This document shows, in pieces, positions 24,754 to 33,278 of a stretch of DNA of 51,134 bases. The position numbers were made by a program, and so were the translations under genes. How positions within the stretch are numbered: position 1 is the first letter of the stretch; every line of letters starts with the position of its first letter. The DNA is from an uncultured Lachnospiraceae bacterium. GTDB taxonomy: Bacteria > Bacillota > Clostridia > Lachnospirales > Lachnospiraceae. Below the pieces are notes generated by a model. It was not told the DNA's origin and did no database searches. It was given only the letters and a program-made list of their open reading frames with translations. The stretch spans positions 1-51,134 of the forward strand of contig CANCYO010000015.1 in assembly GCA_947382415.1 (NCBI GenBank), given 5' to 3'.

Positions 24754-26208
24754 TTATACATCAACGCTGTAGTTGGGAGCCTCCTTGGTGATATGGATAT
24801 CATGGGGATGGCTCTCTTTTAAGGACGCCGCAGAAATTTTCACAAATCTGCCGGTCTCCTTCAATGTCTCGATATCGGCTGCTCCGCAGTAACCCATACC
24901 GGAGCGGAGACCGCCCATGAGCTGGAACACGGTGTCCTCCACGCTGCCCTTGTATGCCACGCGTCCCTCCACGCCTTCGGGGACAAGCTTTCTGGCATTG
25001 GTCTGGAAATAGCGGTCCTTGGAACCGTTTTCCATGGCGGCGATGGAACCCATGCCGCGATAGACCTTGTATTTTCTTCCCTGAAAGAGTTCGTACTCTC
25101 CGGGACTCTCCTCACAGCCTGCAAACATGCTGCCCATCATGCAGACGCTGCCGCCCGCGGCAATCGCCTTGGTGATATCGCCGGAATACTTGATACCGCC
25201 GTCAGCAATAATGGGAATCCCGTACTCCTTGGCCACGCTGTAGCAGTCCATAATGGCGGTAATCTGGGGAACGCCGATACCTGCCACCACGCGGGTGGTG
25301 CAGATGGAGCCCGGGCCGATACCGACCTTAACTGCGTCAACGCCGTGCTCGATCAGAGCGCGGGTAGCCTCCCCGGTGGCCACATTGCCTGCAATCACCT
25401 GCAGATCAGGATATTTTTCCTTGATCATCTTCAGGCAGTTCAGCACGTTCTGGGAATGTCCGTGGGCGGAATCCAGCACGATTACGTCCACTTTGGCCGC
25501 CACCAGAGCCTCCACGCGCTCCAGAACATTGGCGGTGATGCCCACGCCTGCGCCGCAGAGCAGTCTCCCCTGCTCGTCCTTGGCAGCCAGCGGATATTTC
25601 ACGGTCTTCTCGATGTCCTTGATGGTGATCAGACCTTTGAGATTATAGTCCTTGTCTACAATGGGAAGCTTCTCCTTGCGGGCCTTTGCAAGAATCTTCT
25701 TGGCCTCCTCCAGCGTAGTGCCCTCGGGTGCGGTGATCAGCCCCTCGCTTGTCATGGATTCTTTGATTTTCTTGGTGAAGTCTGTCTCGAATTTCAGATC
25801 ACGGTTGGTTATGATACCCACCAGCTTGCGGCCCTCCGTGACGGGTACGCCGGAGATACGGAATTTTCCCATCAGGGCGTCCGCATCCGCCAGTGTATGT
25901 TCAGGAGTCAGGGAAAAGGGATCTGTAATGACGCCGTTCTCAGAACGCTTTACTTTGTCAACCTCTTCCGCCTGTGCTTCAATAGACATGTTCTTGTGAA
26001 TGATACCGATACCGCCCTGTCTCGCCATGGCGATCGCCATGCGGTGCTCGGTGACGGTGTCCATTCCCGCGCTCATCATCGGAATGTTCAGCTTAATGCG
26101 CTTGGTCAGCCAGGTGGTCAGATCCACCTCGTTGGGAATGACCTGCGAGTACGCAGGTACCAGCAGTACATCATCAAAAGTAATGCCTTCGCCAATAATC
26201 TGTCCCAT
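24754..26208 (-). CDS. guaB: inosine-5'-monophosphate dehydrogenase
   Basis: A 484-residue IMP dehydrogenase, which oxidises IMP to XMP with NAD, the committed step to GMP. It has the TIM-barrel start ITFDDVLLVPAYS, a pair of CBS domains at about 95-200 (GVPVTEGRKLVGIITNRDL; KLPIVDKDYNLKGLITIKDI), LDSAHGHS, the catalytic loop GPGSICTTR with the cysteine near residue 301, and the flap region YRGMGSIAAM. Length and motifs are standard. GGAGGAG precedes ATG 26208. It is monocistronic with a strong terminator. The purine genes for IMP formation are the next operon downstream, so IMP synthesis and use are neighbours. Confidence 0.97.
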   Translation of the reverse strand: MGQIIGEGITFDDVLLVPAYSQVIPNEVDLTTWLTKRIKLNIPMMSAGMDTVTEHRMAIAMARQGGIGIIHKNMSIEAQAEEVDKVKRSENGVITDPFSLTPEHTLADADALMGKFRISGVPVTEGRKLVGIITNRDLKFETDFTKKIKESMTSEGLITAPEGTTLEEAKKILAKARKEKLPIVDKDYNLKGLITIKDIEKTVKYPLAAKDEQGRLLCGAGVGITANVLERVEALVAAKVDVIVLDSAHGHSQNVLNCLKMIKEKYPDLQVIAGNVATGEATRALIEHGVDAVKVGIGPGSICTTRVVAGIGVPQITAIMDCYSVAKEYGIPIIADGGIKYSGDITKAIAAGGSVCMMGSMFAGCEESPGEYELFQGRKYKVYRGMGSIAAMENGSKDRYFQTNARKLVPEGVEGRVAYKGSVEDTVFQLMGGLRSGMGYCGAADIETLKETGRFVKISAASLKESHPHDIHITKEAPNYSVDV

Positions 26209-26290
26209 TTTCTCTCCTCCTGTATGTATTTGTTCGCGTTATGATTTCTCATGAGTGTATCAAAGTTTCCGCCCACTGTCAAGCCGAATT

Positions 26291-26785
26291 TTAATCATTG
26301 AAAACCTTTCTGGGCGCGACGTTTTTCAACGCTTTGACCATGTCCTGAGAGGGGCTTAAGATCACCTTCACACCGCCTTCATAATACATGACATAGCGCC
26401 CGTCCGGCTGAAGCTCCTGACCGATGCTGTAATCCACAGCCTTCACATTGCGGTTTTTGAAGTTATCCAGATGCCAGGAATGAATGGGGGCAAAAATCTC
26501 CATGCGGTCCAGACTGTAGGCCGCCACGCGCTTTCTCTTGGACTGCGCCAGAATCTTATCCACCACAAGCTCCTTGTCTAAATAAAGATATTCATACTCC
26601 ACATTTGAATATAAATTTGCAAAATAAGCGCCCACTCCCGTCCCCATGGCAACCAACATAAGCACCGGAAACATGAACATTGCAAGACAAAATACTACGG
26701 TCAGAACGATCAAAATAATCGTCGTCGCCTTTGCAGCTCCTGATTTTTTCGCCTGAACCAGACATTCCACATAGGTATCACTCAT
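26291..26785 (-). CDS. DUF6106-like membrane protein
   Basis: A 164-residue protein with two hydrophobic helices (about 22-42 and 44-58) after a short cytosolic start (MSDTYVECLVQAK), then a soluble domain with YEYLYLDKELVVDKIL, YSLDRMEIFAP and PSQDMVKALKN. This matches my memory of the Lachnospiraceae family DUF6106; the fold of the soluble part looks like a small PH-type domain. Function unknown. GGTGG lies a few bases before the ATG. It is followed by guaB at 82 bases and may be co-transcribed with it. Confidence 0.8.
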   Translation of the reverse strand: MSDTYVECLVQAKKSGAAKATTIILIVLTVVFCLAMFMFPVLMLVAMGTGVGAYFANLYSNVEYEYLYLDKELVVDKILAQSKRKRVAAYSLDRMEIFAPIHSWHLDNFKNRNVKAVDYSIGQELQPDGRYVMYYEGGVKVILSPSQDMVKALKNVAPRKVFND

Positions 26786-26924
26786 TTAATCCACCCGTCC
26801 TTTTCTTAATATAATAAAATCATTTCCGCAGAGCCGATAGGTTTATGATATAACATCCTTCGCCGAGTTGCAAGACAGACCCTGCTTTTTATTCTTTTTT
26901 TAGATTCAGATTACTTTTGTTTCA

Positions 26925-26953
26925 TTGACTTTCCCCCGAAAACTGATTATGAT
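26925..26953 (+). promoter_or_regulatory. sigma-A-type promoter
   Basis: TTGACT at 26925-26930, a 17-base spacer and TATGAT at 26948-26953. It drives the gene at 27052 with an untranslated leader of about 90 bases. Confidence 0.7.
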
Positions 26954-26969
26954 AGTGATAATCATTTCA
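26951..26969 (+). promoter_or_regulatory. possible Fur-type operator
   Basis: GATAGTGATAATCATTTCA matches the classical 19-base Fur consensus GATAATGATAATCATTATC at 15 positions and overlaps the -10 and start of the promoter just listed. AT-rich promoters give such matches by chance, and the downstream gene has no known iron link, so support is modest. Confidence 0.35.
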
Positions 26970-27051
26970 TAAGAATCAGAATTTGAATACATAATATAGA
27001 AGCAAGCTGTCAGACAAGGCTTCAATAAATACGAGGAAGGATATCTGCCAT

Positions 27052-27804
27052 ATGCCGGTGATGGATGAATTTCGCGAGGAACGCGAAGCGATCAAACACG
27101 GAACTGCAAAACAAAAATATCAATATTTTAAGGACTATTACCGAATGCCCCTGATCATAGCGCTGCTTGCATGTACTTTTATCGGCATTTTAGTCTATCA
27201 GTTCGTGACGAGAAAGGATTCCGCATTCTACGCGGTACTGCTGAACTGCTCTCCCTATGAAGAGAACGAATGGTTTACAGAGGAGTATACACAATGCGCA
27301 GGGATCGATCTGAATAAAGTAAACGTCACTCTGGACACAAACATCTACTTTAAATTGAATTCCAATGACGAGGATTCCTATATTACAACACAGAAGCTGG
27401 ACACCTATGTCGGTGCCAGACAATTGGATATGATGCTGGGAGCGGGAGAAGAATTTGCCCACTTCGCAAACAGCATTCTCTTCACGGATCTGAGAGAGGT
27501 GCTGAGTCCGGAACAGATTCAAAAATACGAACCTTACTTTTATTATGTGGATGCCGCTCTATGGCAAAACGACGGCAGTGTGCAGGGCGCTTCGGGTCTG
27601 GATCCCGCCAAAATCCCCGACCCCAGGAATCCTCAGGAGATGGAGCGTCCCGTTCCCGTGGCCATCTATATAGAGAGCATCGAAAAATTGAACCGGGCCT
27701 ATTATTTTAAAAATGCCGGGGATGGGATCGCAGTCGGCATCTATGCCAACGCCCCCCACCCCGACAATGCGATTGCCTTTCTCGATTATCTCTTTGCGGA
27801 ATAA
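27052..27804 (+). CDS. membrane-anchored protein of unknown function
   Basis: A 250-residue protein. A charged cytosolic start of about 33 residues (EREAIKHGTAKQKYQYFKDYYRMP) leads into one transmembrane helix (LIIALLACTFIGILVYQFV, about 34-52). The rest is an outer-face domain with no recognised family, acidic and rich in Tyr, Asp and Asn. The N-terminal charged helix followed by a single anchor recurs in several Lachnospiraceae unknowns. ATG 27052 or ATG 27061 (MDEF) could be the start; GGA is 11 bases from the first. It stands alone, convergent with gatB, behind a near-consensus promoter with an overlapping Fur-like site. Confidence 0.8.
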   Translation: MPVMDEFREEREAIKHGTAKQKYQYFKDYYRMPLIIALLACTFIGILVYQFVTRKDSAFYAVLLNCSPYEENEWFTEEYTQCAGIDLNKVNVTLDTNIYFKLNSNDEDSYITTQKLDTYVGARQLDMMLGAGEEFAHFANSILFTDLREVLSPEQIQKYEPYFYYVDAALWQNDGSVQGASGLDPAKIPDPRNPQEMERPVPVAIYIESIEKLNRAYYFKNAGDGIAVGIYANAPHPDNAIAFLDYLFAE

Positions 27805-27832
27805 TTTTGAGATCAGAATTTCGAGATTTGAA

Positions 27833-29275
27833 TCATAACAGCTCTTTTAACAGCCTGTTGACGGCGGCCGGATCAGCCTTGCCCCGCATGGCCTTCATGG
27901 TCTGGCCTACCAGAAAACCGATAGCCTTCTCTTTCCCATTTTTATAATCTTCTACCGACTGGGGGTTTTCCGCGAGAACCTGTTCCACGATACCGCGGAG
28001 GGCCCCCTCGTCATTCACCGTCCGCAGTCCCTTCTCTTCCACATAAGCCACAGGATCGATATCTTCGTCAAACAAAACCTCGAATACCTCTTTCGCCACT
28101 GTGGAATTGATCACCTTCCGCTCCGTCAGATCAATGAGCGCGGCAAAGTGCTCCGGGGAAAATGTGATATCCTCAGGATCCAGCCCTCGCTCCTTCAAAA
28201 TGCGAAGAGTCTCCACCATCAGCCAGTTGGACACCTTCTTGGGCTGTGCCCCAAACGCCACCGTGGCCTCAAAGATATCCGCCATATGCTTGGAATCCGT
28301 AATGATATCAATATCATAATCAGGAAGATCAAAAGTCTCTCTGTAACGGCTGCGCTTCTCCTCACGAAATTCCGGCTGACGGGCCCGGATGCGCTCCAGC
28401 CACGCGTCGTCTATGCACAGAGGGGGCAGATCGGGATCCGGGAAATAACGGTAATCCTGAGCGTCCTCCTTGGAGCGCATGGCATAAGATGTCTCCTGAG
28501 TGTCGTCCCAGCGGCGGGTCTCCTGAACCACCGCCTCCCCCGACTCGATCAGATCGATCTGGCGCGCCCGCTCTCCCTCAATGGCACGGGCGATAGCGCG
28601 GAAGGAATTCAGATTCTTCATCTCGGTGCGGGTGCCGAATTCCCTGGCTCCCACCTCACGCACTGACAGGTTCACATCCGCCCGCATGGAGCCCTCCTGC
28701 AGCTTACAGTCGGACGCTCCCAGATACTGAATGAGCATTCTGAGCTTCTCCAGATAAGCGATCACCTCGTCCGCGCTGCGCATATCCGGTTCGGACACAA
28801 TCTCGATCAACGGCACTCCCGAGCGGTTGTAATCTACCAGAGAACATCCCTCCCAGTCGTCATGGATCAGTTTACCCGCATCCTCCTCCATATGAATCTC
28901 GTGAATGCCGATCCGCTTGCTTCTCTCCCCGGCACCCTCGGGCAGCTCGATCTCCACGTAACCGTCCCGGCAGATGGGCAGATAGAGCTGGGATATCTGA
29001 TAATTCTGAGGATTGTCGGGATAAAAATAATTTTTCCGGTCAAACTTGCAGTACCTTGTGATCGTACAGTTAGTGGCCAGCCCTACGCCGACGGCATACT
29101 CTACCACCTGCTTATTCAAAACGGGAAGTGAACCGGGCATACCCGTACACACGGGGCAGGTGTGGGTATTCGGCGCACCGCCAAAGGCCGTGGAACACCC
29201 GCAGAAGATCTTTGTTTTGGTGGCAAGCTCTACATGAACCTCCAGCCCGATGACAGTCTCATATTGTTTCGCCAT
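27833..29275 (-). CDS. gatB: aspartyl/glutamyl-tRNA amidotransferase subunit B
   Basis: A 480-residue GatB. The N-terminus has ETVIGLEVHVELATKTKIFCGC and the zinc-site cysteines in CGCSTAF ... THTCPVCTG. Later come the cradle-domain motifs GVPLIEIVSEPDM, MRADVNLSVR and TEMKNLNSFRAI, then a C-terminal YqeY-like tail. GatB holds the misacylated tRNA and activates its side chain with ATP; ammonia comes from GatA. It is the last gene of the aspS-gatCAB operon. The ATG lies one base past the gatA stop, and GGAGG inside the end of gatA serves as its ribosome-binding site. Confidence 0.97.
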   Translation of the reverse strand: MAKQYETVIGLEVHVELATKTKIFCGCSTAFGGAPNTHTCPVCTGMPGSLPVLNKQVVEYAVGVGLATNCTITRYCKFDRKNYFYPDNPQNYQISQLYLPICRDGYVEIELPEGAGERSKRIGIHEIHMEEDAGKLIHDDWEGCSLVDYNRSGVPLIEIVSEPDMRSADEVIAYLEKLRMLIQYLGASDCKLQEGSMRADVNLSVREVGAREFGTRTEMKNLNSFRAIARAIEGERARQIDLIESGEAVVQETRRWDDTQETSYAMRSKEDAQDYRYFPDPDLPPLCIDDAWLERIRARQPEFREEKRSRYRETFDLPDYDIDIITDSKHMADIFEATVAFGAQPKKVSNWLMVETLRILKERGLDPEDITFSPEHFAALIDLTERKVINSTVAKEVFEVLFDEDIDPVAYVEEKGLRTVNDEGALRGIVEQVLAENPQSVEDYKNGKEKAIGFLVGQTMKAMRGKADPAAVNRLLKELL

Positions 29276-29276
29276 A

Positions 29277-30722
29277 CTATTTCACCTCCTGCTCATAAGT
29301 GTACGCCGCCTGAATCAGGGTCTTCTCCCGGAAGCAGTCTCCTATGAGCTGCAGTCCGATGGGCAGTCCTTCCCCATCTGCCCCACAGGGAATGCTGATA
29401 CCCGGAAGCCCCGCCAGATTCACGGATATGGTGTAGATATCTCCCAGATACATTTTCAGGGGATCCGAAAGACTCTCACCAAGCTTTGGCGCCGTGGTGG
29501 GCGCAACAGGCCCCAGGATCACATCGTATTTGGCAAACGCTTCGTCAAAAGCCTTTTTGATCAGGGCCTTCACACGCAGCGCCTTCAGATAATAAGCGTC
29601 GTAATATCCCGAGCTCAGCACAAAAGAGCCCAGCATGATACGGCGCTTGACCTCCGGGCCAAAGCCCTGAGAGCGGGTTCTCTTGTACAGAAGATGCAGT
29701 TCATCCGTCTCCGGCGCGCGGTAGCCGTACTTGATGCCGTCGAAGCGTTCCAGATTGGAGCTGGCCTCGGCAGCCGCAATGGTATAATAAGCAGGAATTG
29801 CATATTCCACCAGACTTAAATCAAACTCCTCCACAGTGGCGCCTTTTTCCCGAAACACTTCCGCAGCCGCAAGCACCGCGGACTTTACCTCCGGGTCAAG
29901 CCCCTGTCCCAGATAATCTCTGGGAATCCCTATACGCAGACCCTTTACATCTTCCGTCAGCGCCGAAGAAAAATCCGTATCTGTCCTTTTCATGGAGGTA
30001 GAATCCTTTTCGTCATGGGCGGCGATGGTCTCCAGAATCACCGCGCAATCCCGCACATCCTTTGTCAACGGCCCGATCTGGTCAAGGGACGAGCCGTATG
30101 CGATGAGCCCATAGCGGGACACCGTGCCATAAGTGGGCTTCATACCCACCACACCGCAATAGGATGCCGGCTGGCGGATGGAACCGCCGGTGTCCGAGCC
30201 CAGCGCCGCAAAGCACTCTCTGGCCGCCACCGCCGCCGCGGAGCCCCCCGATGAACCGCCGGGCACATGCGCCGTATTTCGTGGATTTCTGGTGACGCCG
30301 TAATAAGAAGTCTCCGTGGTACTCCCCATGGCAAACTCATCCATGTTTGTCTTGCCGATCACGACAGCCCCCGCCTCCTCCAGCCTGAGCACTGCCTCCG
30401 CGCTGAATGTCGGCACAAAATTCTCCAGTATCTTAGAAGAGCAGGTGGTCAGCACTCCCTGCGTACACAGATTATCCTTTATGGCAAAGGGCACTCCCGC
30501 CAGAGGGCCGGTCAACGCTCCCGCGTCAATCTGCTCCTGTACTTTCGCGGCCCGGGCAAGCGCCCTGTCCTTCTCCAGCGTGACATAACAGTGCAGCTCC
30601 TCCTCCGTCTCGGAGATCTGCCCGAAGACAGCCTCCACCGCCTCAGTGACTCTGACCGCTCCACTTTTTATTTTCTCAGACAGCTCTACAGCCGTATAAT
30701 CCAAAATATCCCTGTTCACCAT
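29277..30722 (-). CDS. gatA: aspartyl/glutamyl-tRNA amidotransferase subunit A
   Basis: A 481-residue amidase-signature protein. The Ser-cisSer-Lys triad is visible: lysine in PFAIKDN near residue 75, GGSSGGSAAAVA near 150 and GSDTGGSIRQPAS with the nucleophile near 175. GatA hydrolyses glutamine and channels ammonia to GatB. I chose ATG 30722 with GGAG five bases upstream; GTG 30728 is also in frame. It lies 16 bases after gatC. Confidence 0.97.
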   Translation of the reverse strand: MVNRDILDYTAVELSEKIKSGAVRVTEAVEAVFGQISETEEELHCYVTLEKDRALARAAKVQEQIDAGALTGPLAGVPFAIKDNLCTQGVLTTCSSKILENFVPTFSAEAVLRLEEAGAVVIGKTNMDEFAMGSTTETSYYGVTRNPRNTAHVPGGSSGGSAAAVAARECFAALGSDTGGSIRQPASYCGVVGMKPTYGTVSRYGLIAYGSSLDQIGPLTKDVRDCAVILETIAAHDEKDSTSMKRTDTDFSSALTEDVKGLRIGIPRDYLGQGLDPEVKSAVLAAAEVFREKGATVEEFDLSLVEYAIPAYYTIAAAEASSNLERFDGIKYGYRAPETDELHLLYKRTRSQGFGPEVKRRIMLGSFVLSSGYYDAYYLKALRVKALIKKAFDEAFAKYDVILGPVAPTTAPKLGESLSDPLKMYLGDIYTISVNLAGLPGISIPCGADGEGLPIGLQLIGDCFREKTLIQAAYTYEQEVK

Positions 30723-30738
30723 ACTCACTCCCGTCTAT

Positions 30739-31035
30739 TCATCCCTCAAAGGTCTGGGGCGCAGCAAACATGCCGTCCTTTTCCTCTGGGGCATTGGCCA
30801 GCATCGCATCCCTTGCATCACCGTTTGTGACCACATCCTCACGAAACACGTTCTGCACCGGAAACACATGGGACATGGGCTCCACGCCCGTGGTGTCCAA
30901 TTCCCCCAGCTTGTCAATATAATCCAACATCCCGGCCATATCCTTCTTGGCCTGCTCCCGCTCCTCGCCCGTAAGTTCCAGCTTTGCCAGAATTCCCACA
31001 TAATCGATGGTGGCGTCATCTATCACATTTGCCAT
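30739..31035 (-). CDS. gatC: aspartyl/glutamyl-tRNA amidotransferase subunit C
   Basis: A 98-residue GatC, the small belt subunit that holds GatA and GatB together. It has the usual N-terminal helices (YVGILAKLELTGEE), DYIDKLGELDTTGVEPMSHVFP and the C-terminal RED / DGMFAAPQTFEG end that reaches the GatA active site. It lies 23 bases after aspS in the same operon. Confidence 0.95.
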   Translation of the reverse strand: MANVIDDATIDYVGILAKLELTGEEREQAKKDMAGMLDYIDKLGELDTTGVEPMSHVFPVQNVFREDVVTNGDARDAMLANAPEEKDGMFAAPQTFEG

Positions 31036-31058
31036 TTCCTGCCTCCTTATCTCTCCGT

Positions 31059-32795
31059 TTAGTCCCGTACCCGGATGTGTACCTCCCGAAGCTGCTGTTC
31101 CGTCACCTCACCGGGAGCGCCGCACATCAGATCCTGAGCCGAACCGCTCATGGGGAAAGCGATCACTTCCCGGATATTCTCCTCATTTTTCAAAAGCATC
31201 AGCATTCTGTCCACGCCGGGCGCCATGCCTGCATGGGGAGGAGCGCCAAACTGAAACGCCTGATACAGGGCTCCAAATTTGCTCTTCAAAGTTTCTTTGT
31301 CATAACCCGCAATCTCAAAGGCCTTCTCCATGATCTGCATGTCATGATTGCGCACCGCGCCGGAAGAGAGCTCCACACCGTTGCACACAATGTCATACTG
31401 ATATGCCAACACCTCCAGAGGATCCTTCTGTTCCAGCGCCTCCAGACCGCCCTGAGGCATGGAAAACGGATTGTGGGTGAAGCCGATCTGCCTGGTGTCA
31501 GGATCACGCTCAAACATGGGAAAATCATTGACATAGCAAAAGCGGTACGCCTGCTTCTCCGTAAGATTCAGCTTGTCGCCCAGCTCGTTTCTGAGCTGCC
31601 CCGCATAATAGTTTGCCCGTTCCTCCTTATCAGCGATAAAGAAGATGGTATCTCCCGCGGACAGACCCGCCAGCTCCCGTAGCACACCTTTGAGCTCATC
31701 CGGTATAAACTTGTCGATAGGCCCCTTGTAGGACAGATCTTCCGCCACCTCCAGATAGCCCAGTCCGCCCATTCCCATATCGGTGGCAAACTTCAAAAGC
31801 TTCTCATGGAATCCCTTGGACATATCCGCGTGTACCCGAATGGCCCGCACGGTTCTCCCTACAAAAGGCTTAAAGGTACATTTCTGGAAAAATTCTGTCA
31901 AATCCATGATGCGCAGCGGATTTCTCAGATCCGGCTTATCCGTGCCGAACTCCAGCATGGCCTGCTTATAACTGATGACGGGGTAAGGTGCCTTTGTCAC
32001 CTCATACCCTTCCGGCGCAAATTTCTCAAAAGTGGCTGAGAGCACCTCCTCTCCTACTCGGAACACATCCTCCTGTGTGGCGAAGCTCATCTCAAAATCA
32101 AGCTGATAAAACTCTCCGGGAGAACGGTCGGCTCTGGCATCCTCATCCCTAAAGCAGGGCGCAATCTGAAAATACCGGTCAAACCCGGATACCATCAGGA
32201 GCTGTTTGTACTGCTGGGGCGCCTGAGGCAAAGCATAGAATCTGCCCTTATATTTTCTGGAGGGTACAATATAGTCTCTGGCCCCCTCCGGAGAAGAGGC
32301 ACAGAGGATCGGCGTCTGTATCTCCAAAAATCCCAGCTCCGTCATTTTCTGACGCAGGAATGCAATGACCTGGGCGCGGAAAATGATATTGTCCCGCACC
32401 TTCGCGTTGCGCAGATCCAGATAGCGATAGACCAGACGCACCTCCTCTCTCGTCTCCTTAGAAGTCATGATCTCAAAGGGAAGCTGCCTGTATACTTTAC
32501 CCAGCACTTCGATGGAACGCGCTTCCAGCTCAATGGTTCCGGTGGGGATCTTCGGATTGTAGGTTTCCGCATCCCGTTTTTCCACGGGACCCGTGACAGA
32601 AATACACATCTCTCTGGAGATACCCTTCAAAAGCTCCGAACTGCGGATGACTACCTGCAGCACGCCATACATATCCCGCAGATCGATAAACGACACTCCG
32701 CCGTGATCTCTGATATTTTCCACCCAGCCCGCCATCTGTAAAGTCTGTCCGATATGCTGCTCCCCGATCTCTTTGATGGTTAAATCCCTGTACAT
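31059..32795 (-). CDS. aspS: aspartyl-tRNA synthetase, probably non-discriminating
   Basis: A 578-residue bacterial-type class II synthetase with an N-terminal anticodon-binding OB fold, class II motifs (YRYLDLRN; FRDEDARADRSPGEFYQLDFEMSF; GVDRMLML) and the GAD insertion in the middle. Residues 29-33 read RDHGG: His at position 31, where discriminating bacterial AspRS (for example E. coli RDLGS) has Leu. His there is associated with non-discriminating enzymes that also charge tRNA-Asn with aspartate. The second reported determinant, near residue 83, is Glu or Thr here, neither the Gly nor the Lys form. Co-transcription with gatCAB and the Asn-codon T-box support the non-discriminating role. 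GGAGG lies 8 bases before the ATG. Confidence 0.96.
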   Translation of the reverse strand: MYRDLTIKEIGEQHIGQTLQMAGWVENIRDHGGVSFIDLRDMYGVLQVVIRSSELLKGISREMCISVTGPVEKRDAETYNPKIPTGTIELEARSIEVLGKVYRQLPFEIMTSKETREEVRLVYRYLDLRNAKVRDNIIFRAQVIAFLRQKMTELGFLEIQTPILCASSPEGARDYIVPSRKYKGRFYALPQAPQQYKQLLMVSGFDRYFQIAPCFRDEDARADRSPGEFYQLDFEMSFATQEDVFRVGEEVLSATFEKFAPEGYEVTKAPYPVISYKQAMLEFGTDKPDLRNPLRIMDLTEFFQKCTFKPFVGRTVRAIRVHADMSKGFHEKLLKFATDMGMGGLGYLEVAEDLSYKGPIDKFIPDELKGVLRELAGLSAGDTIFFIADKEERANYYAGQLRNELGDKLNLTEKQAYRFCYVNDFPMFERDPDTRQIGFTHNPFSMPQGGLEALEQKDPLEVLAYQYDIVCNGVELSSGAVRNHDMQIMEKAFEIAGYDKETLKSKFGALYQAFQFGAPPHAGMAPGVDRMLMLLKNEENIREVIAFPMSGSAQDLMCGAPGEVTEQQLREVHIRVRD

Positions 32796-32824
32796 AGCCG
32801 CTTCCTCCTTTACTCGCGCGCGCC

Positions 32825-32867
32825 GGGCACCCGTCAGCTTCTGCTGACATATTTCCTTTGGGTGCCC
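32825..32867 (-). other. double hairpin between T-box terminator and aspS
   Basis: An outer stem GGGCACCC / GGGTGCCC (eight base pairs) encloses an inner stem GTCAGC / GCTGAC with a four-base loop. It lies after the T-box terminator and about 20 bases before the aspS ribosome-binding site, with no T-run, so it is not a terminator. It could stabilise or process the read-through mRNA. Confidence 0.6.
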
Positions 32868-32875
32868 GTGTGCAT

Positions 32876-32907
32876 AAAAAAATCCCGGAATGCATACGCA
32901 TTCCGGG
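32876..32907 (-). terminator. T-box attenuator terminator
   Basis: A ten-base-pair perfect stem CCCGGAATGC / GCATTCCGGG with a four-base loop, followed by ATTTTTTT on the minus strand. It competes with the antiterminator formed by the T-box sequence. Confidence 0.92.
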
Positions 32908-33162
32908 ACGGATAACTGTTTCTATCCGCGGTACCACCCGCATTGACGAACCCCTTTGTTCATCCACCTTTTCCACTTAACGCGTGGGACGGACTACCCT
33001 AACGCCGTTTAGCTCCCATATCCACAGACGGGCCATACAGACGGTTCAGATAATCTGCTCCGGAGTGTTCCCTTTACCATTCCCACAAACAGCGCTCTCA
33101 GTCGGTGACGCTGTATTCCTGTCGTGTTCCCCGGCAAGAGTCTCCTTCACTGCATTTATACT
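32876..33162 (-). promoter_or_regulatory. T-box riboswitch leader of aspS-gatCAB
   Basis: A complete T-box leader on the minus strand. Stem I opens with TGC / GCA, then a GA-type kink-turn (AGTGAA on the 5' side), then GGAG (33145-33142) pairing with CTCC (33065-33062). The specifier loop on the 3' side reads AGGGAACA; GAAC lies at 33070-33067. Next come the distal stem ACAGCG / CGCTGT, then the T-box sequence GGGTGGTACCGCGG (32939-32926) of the antiterminator, and the terminator at 32907-32876. Uncharged cognate tRNA would pair with the specifier and the T-box bulge and allow read-through. The frame AAC followed by A fits tRNA-Asn; GAA, one base earlier, fits tRNA-Glu. The start of transcription is estimated from the promoter. 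Confidence 0.93.
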
Positions 33163-33168
33163 TTTTCC

Positions 33169-33197
33169 ATAATATGCGATTTTTATGTAAAAGTCAA
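33169..33197 (-). promoter_or_regulatory. promoter of the aspS-gatCAB operon
   Basis: TTGACT (33197-33192), a 17-base spacer and TATTAT (33174-33169) on the minus strand. It is placed correctly for a transcript starting just before T-box stem I. Confidence 0.8.
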
Positions 33198-33278
33198 GGA
33201 TTTATTTTGGGGATGTCATCAGCTCCCGGAGGAGACTCAAATCAAAATTCCCCGCCCTGACCCGGACGGGGAACCTTC

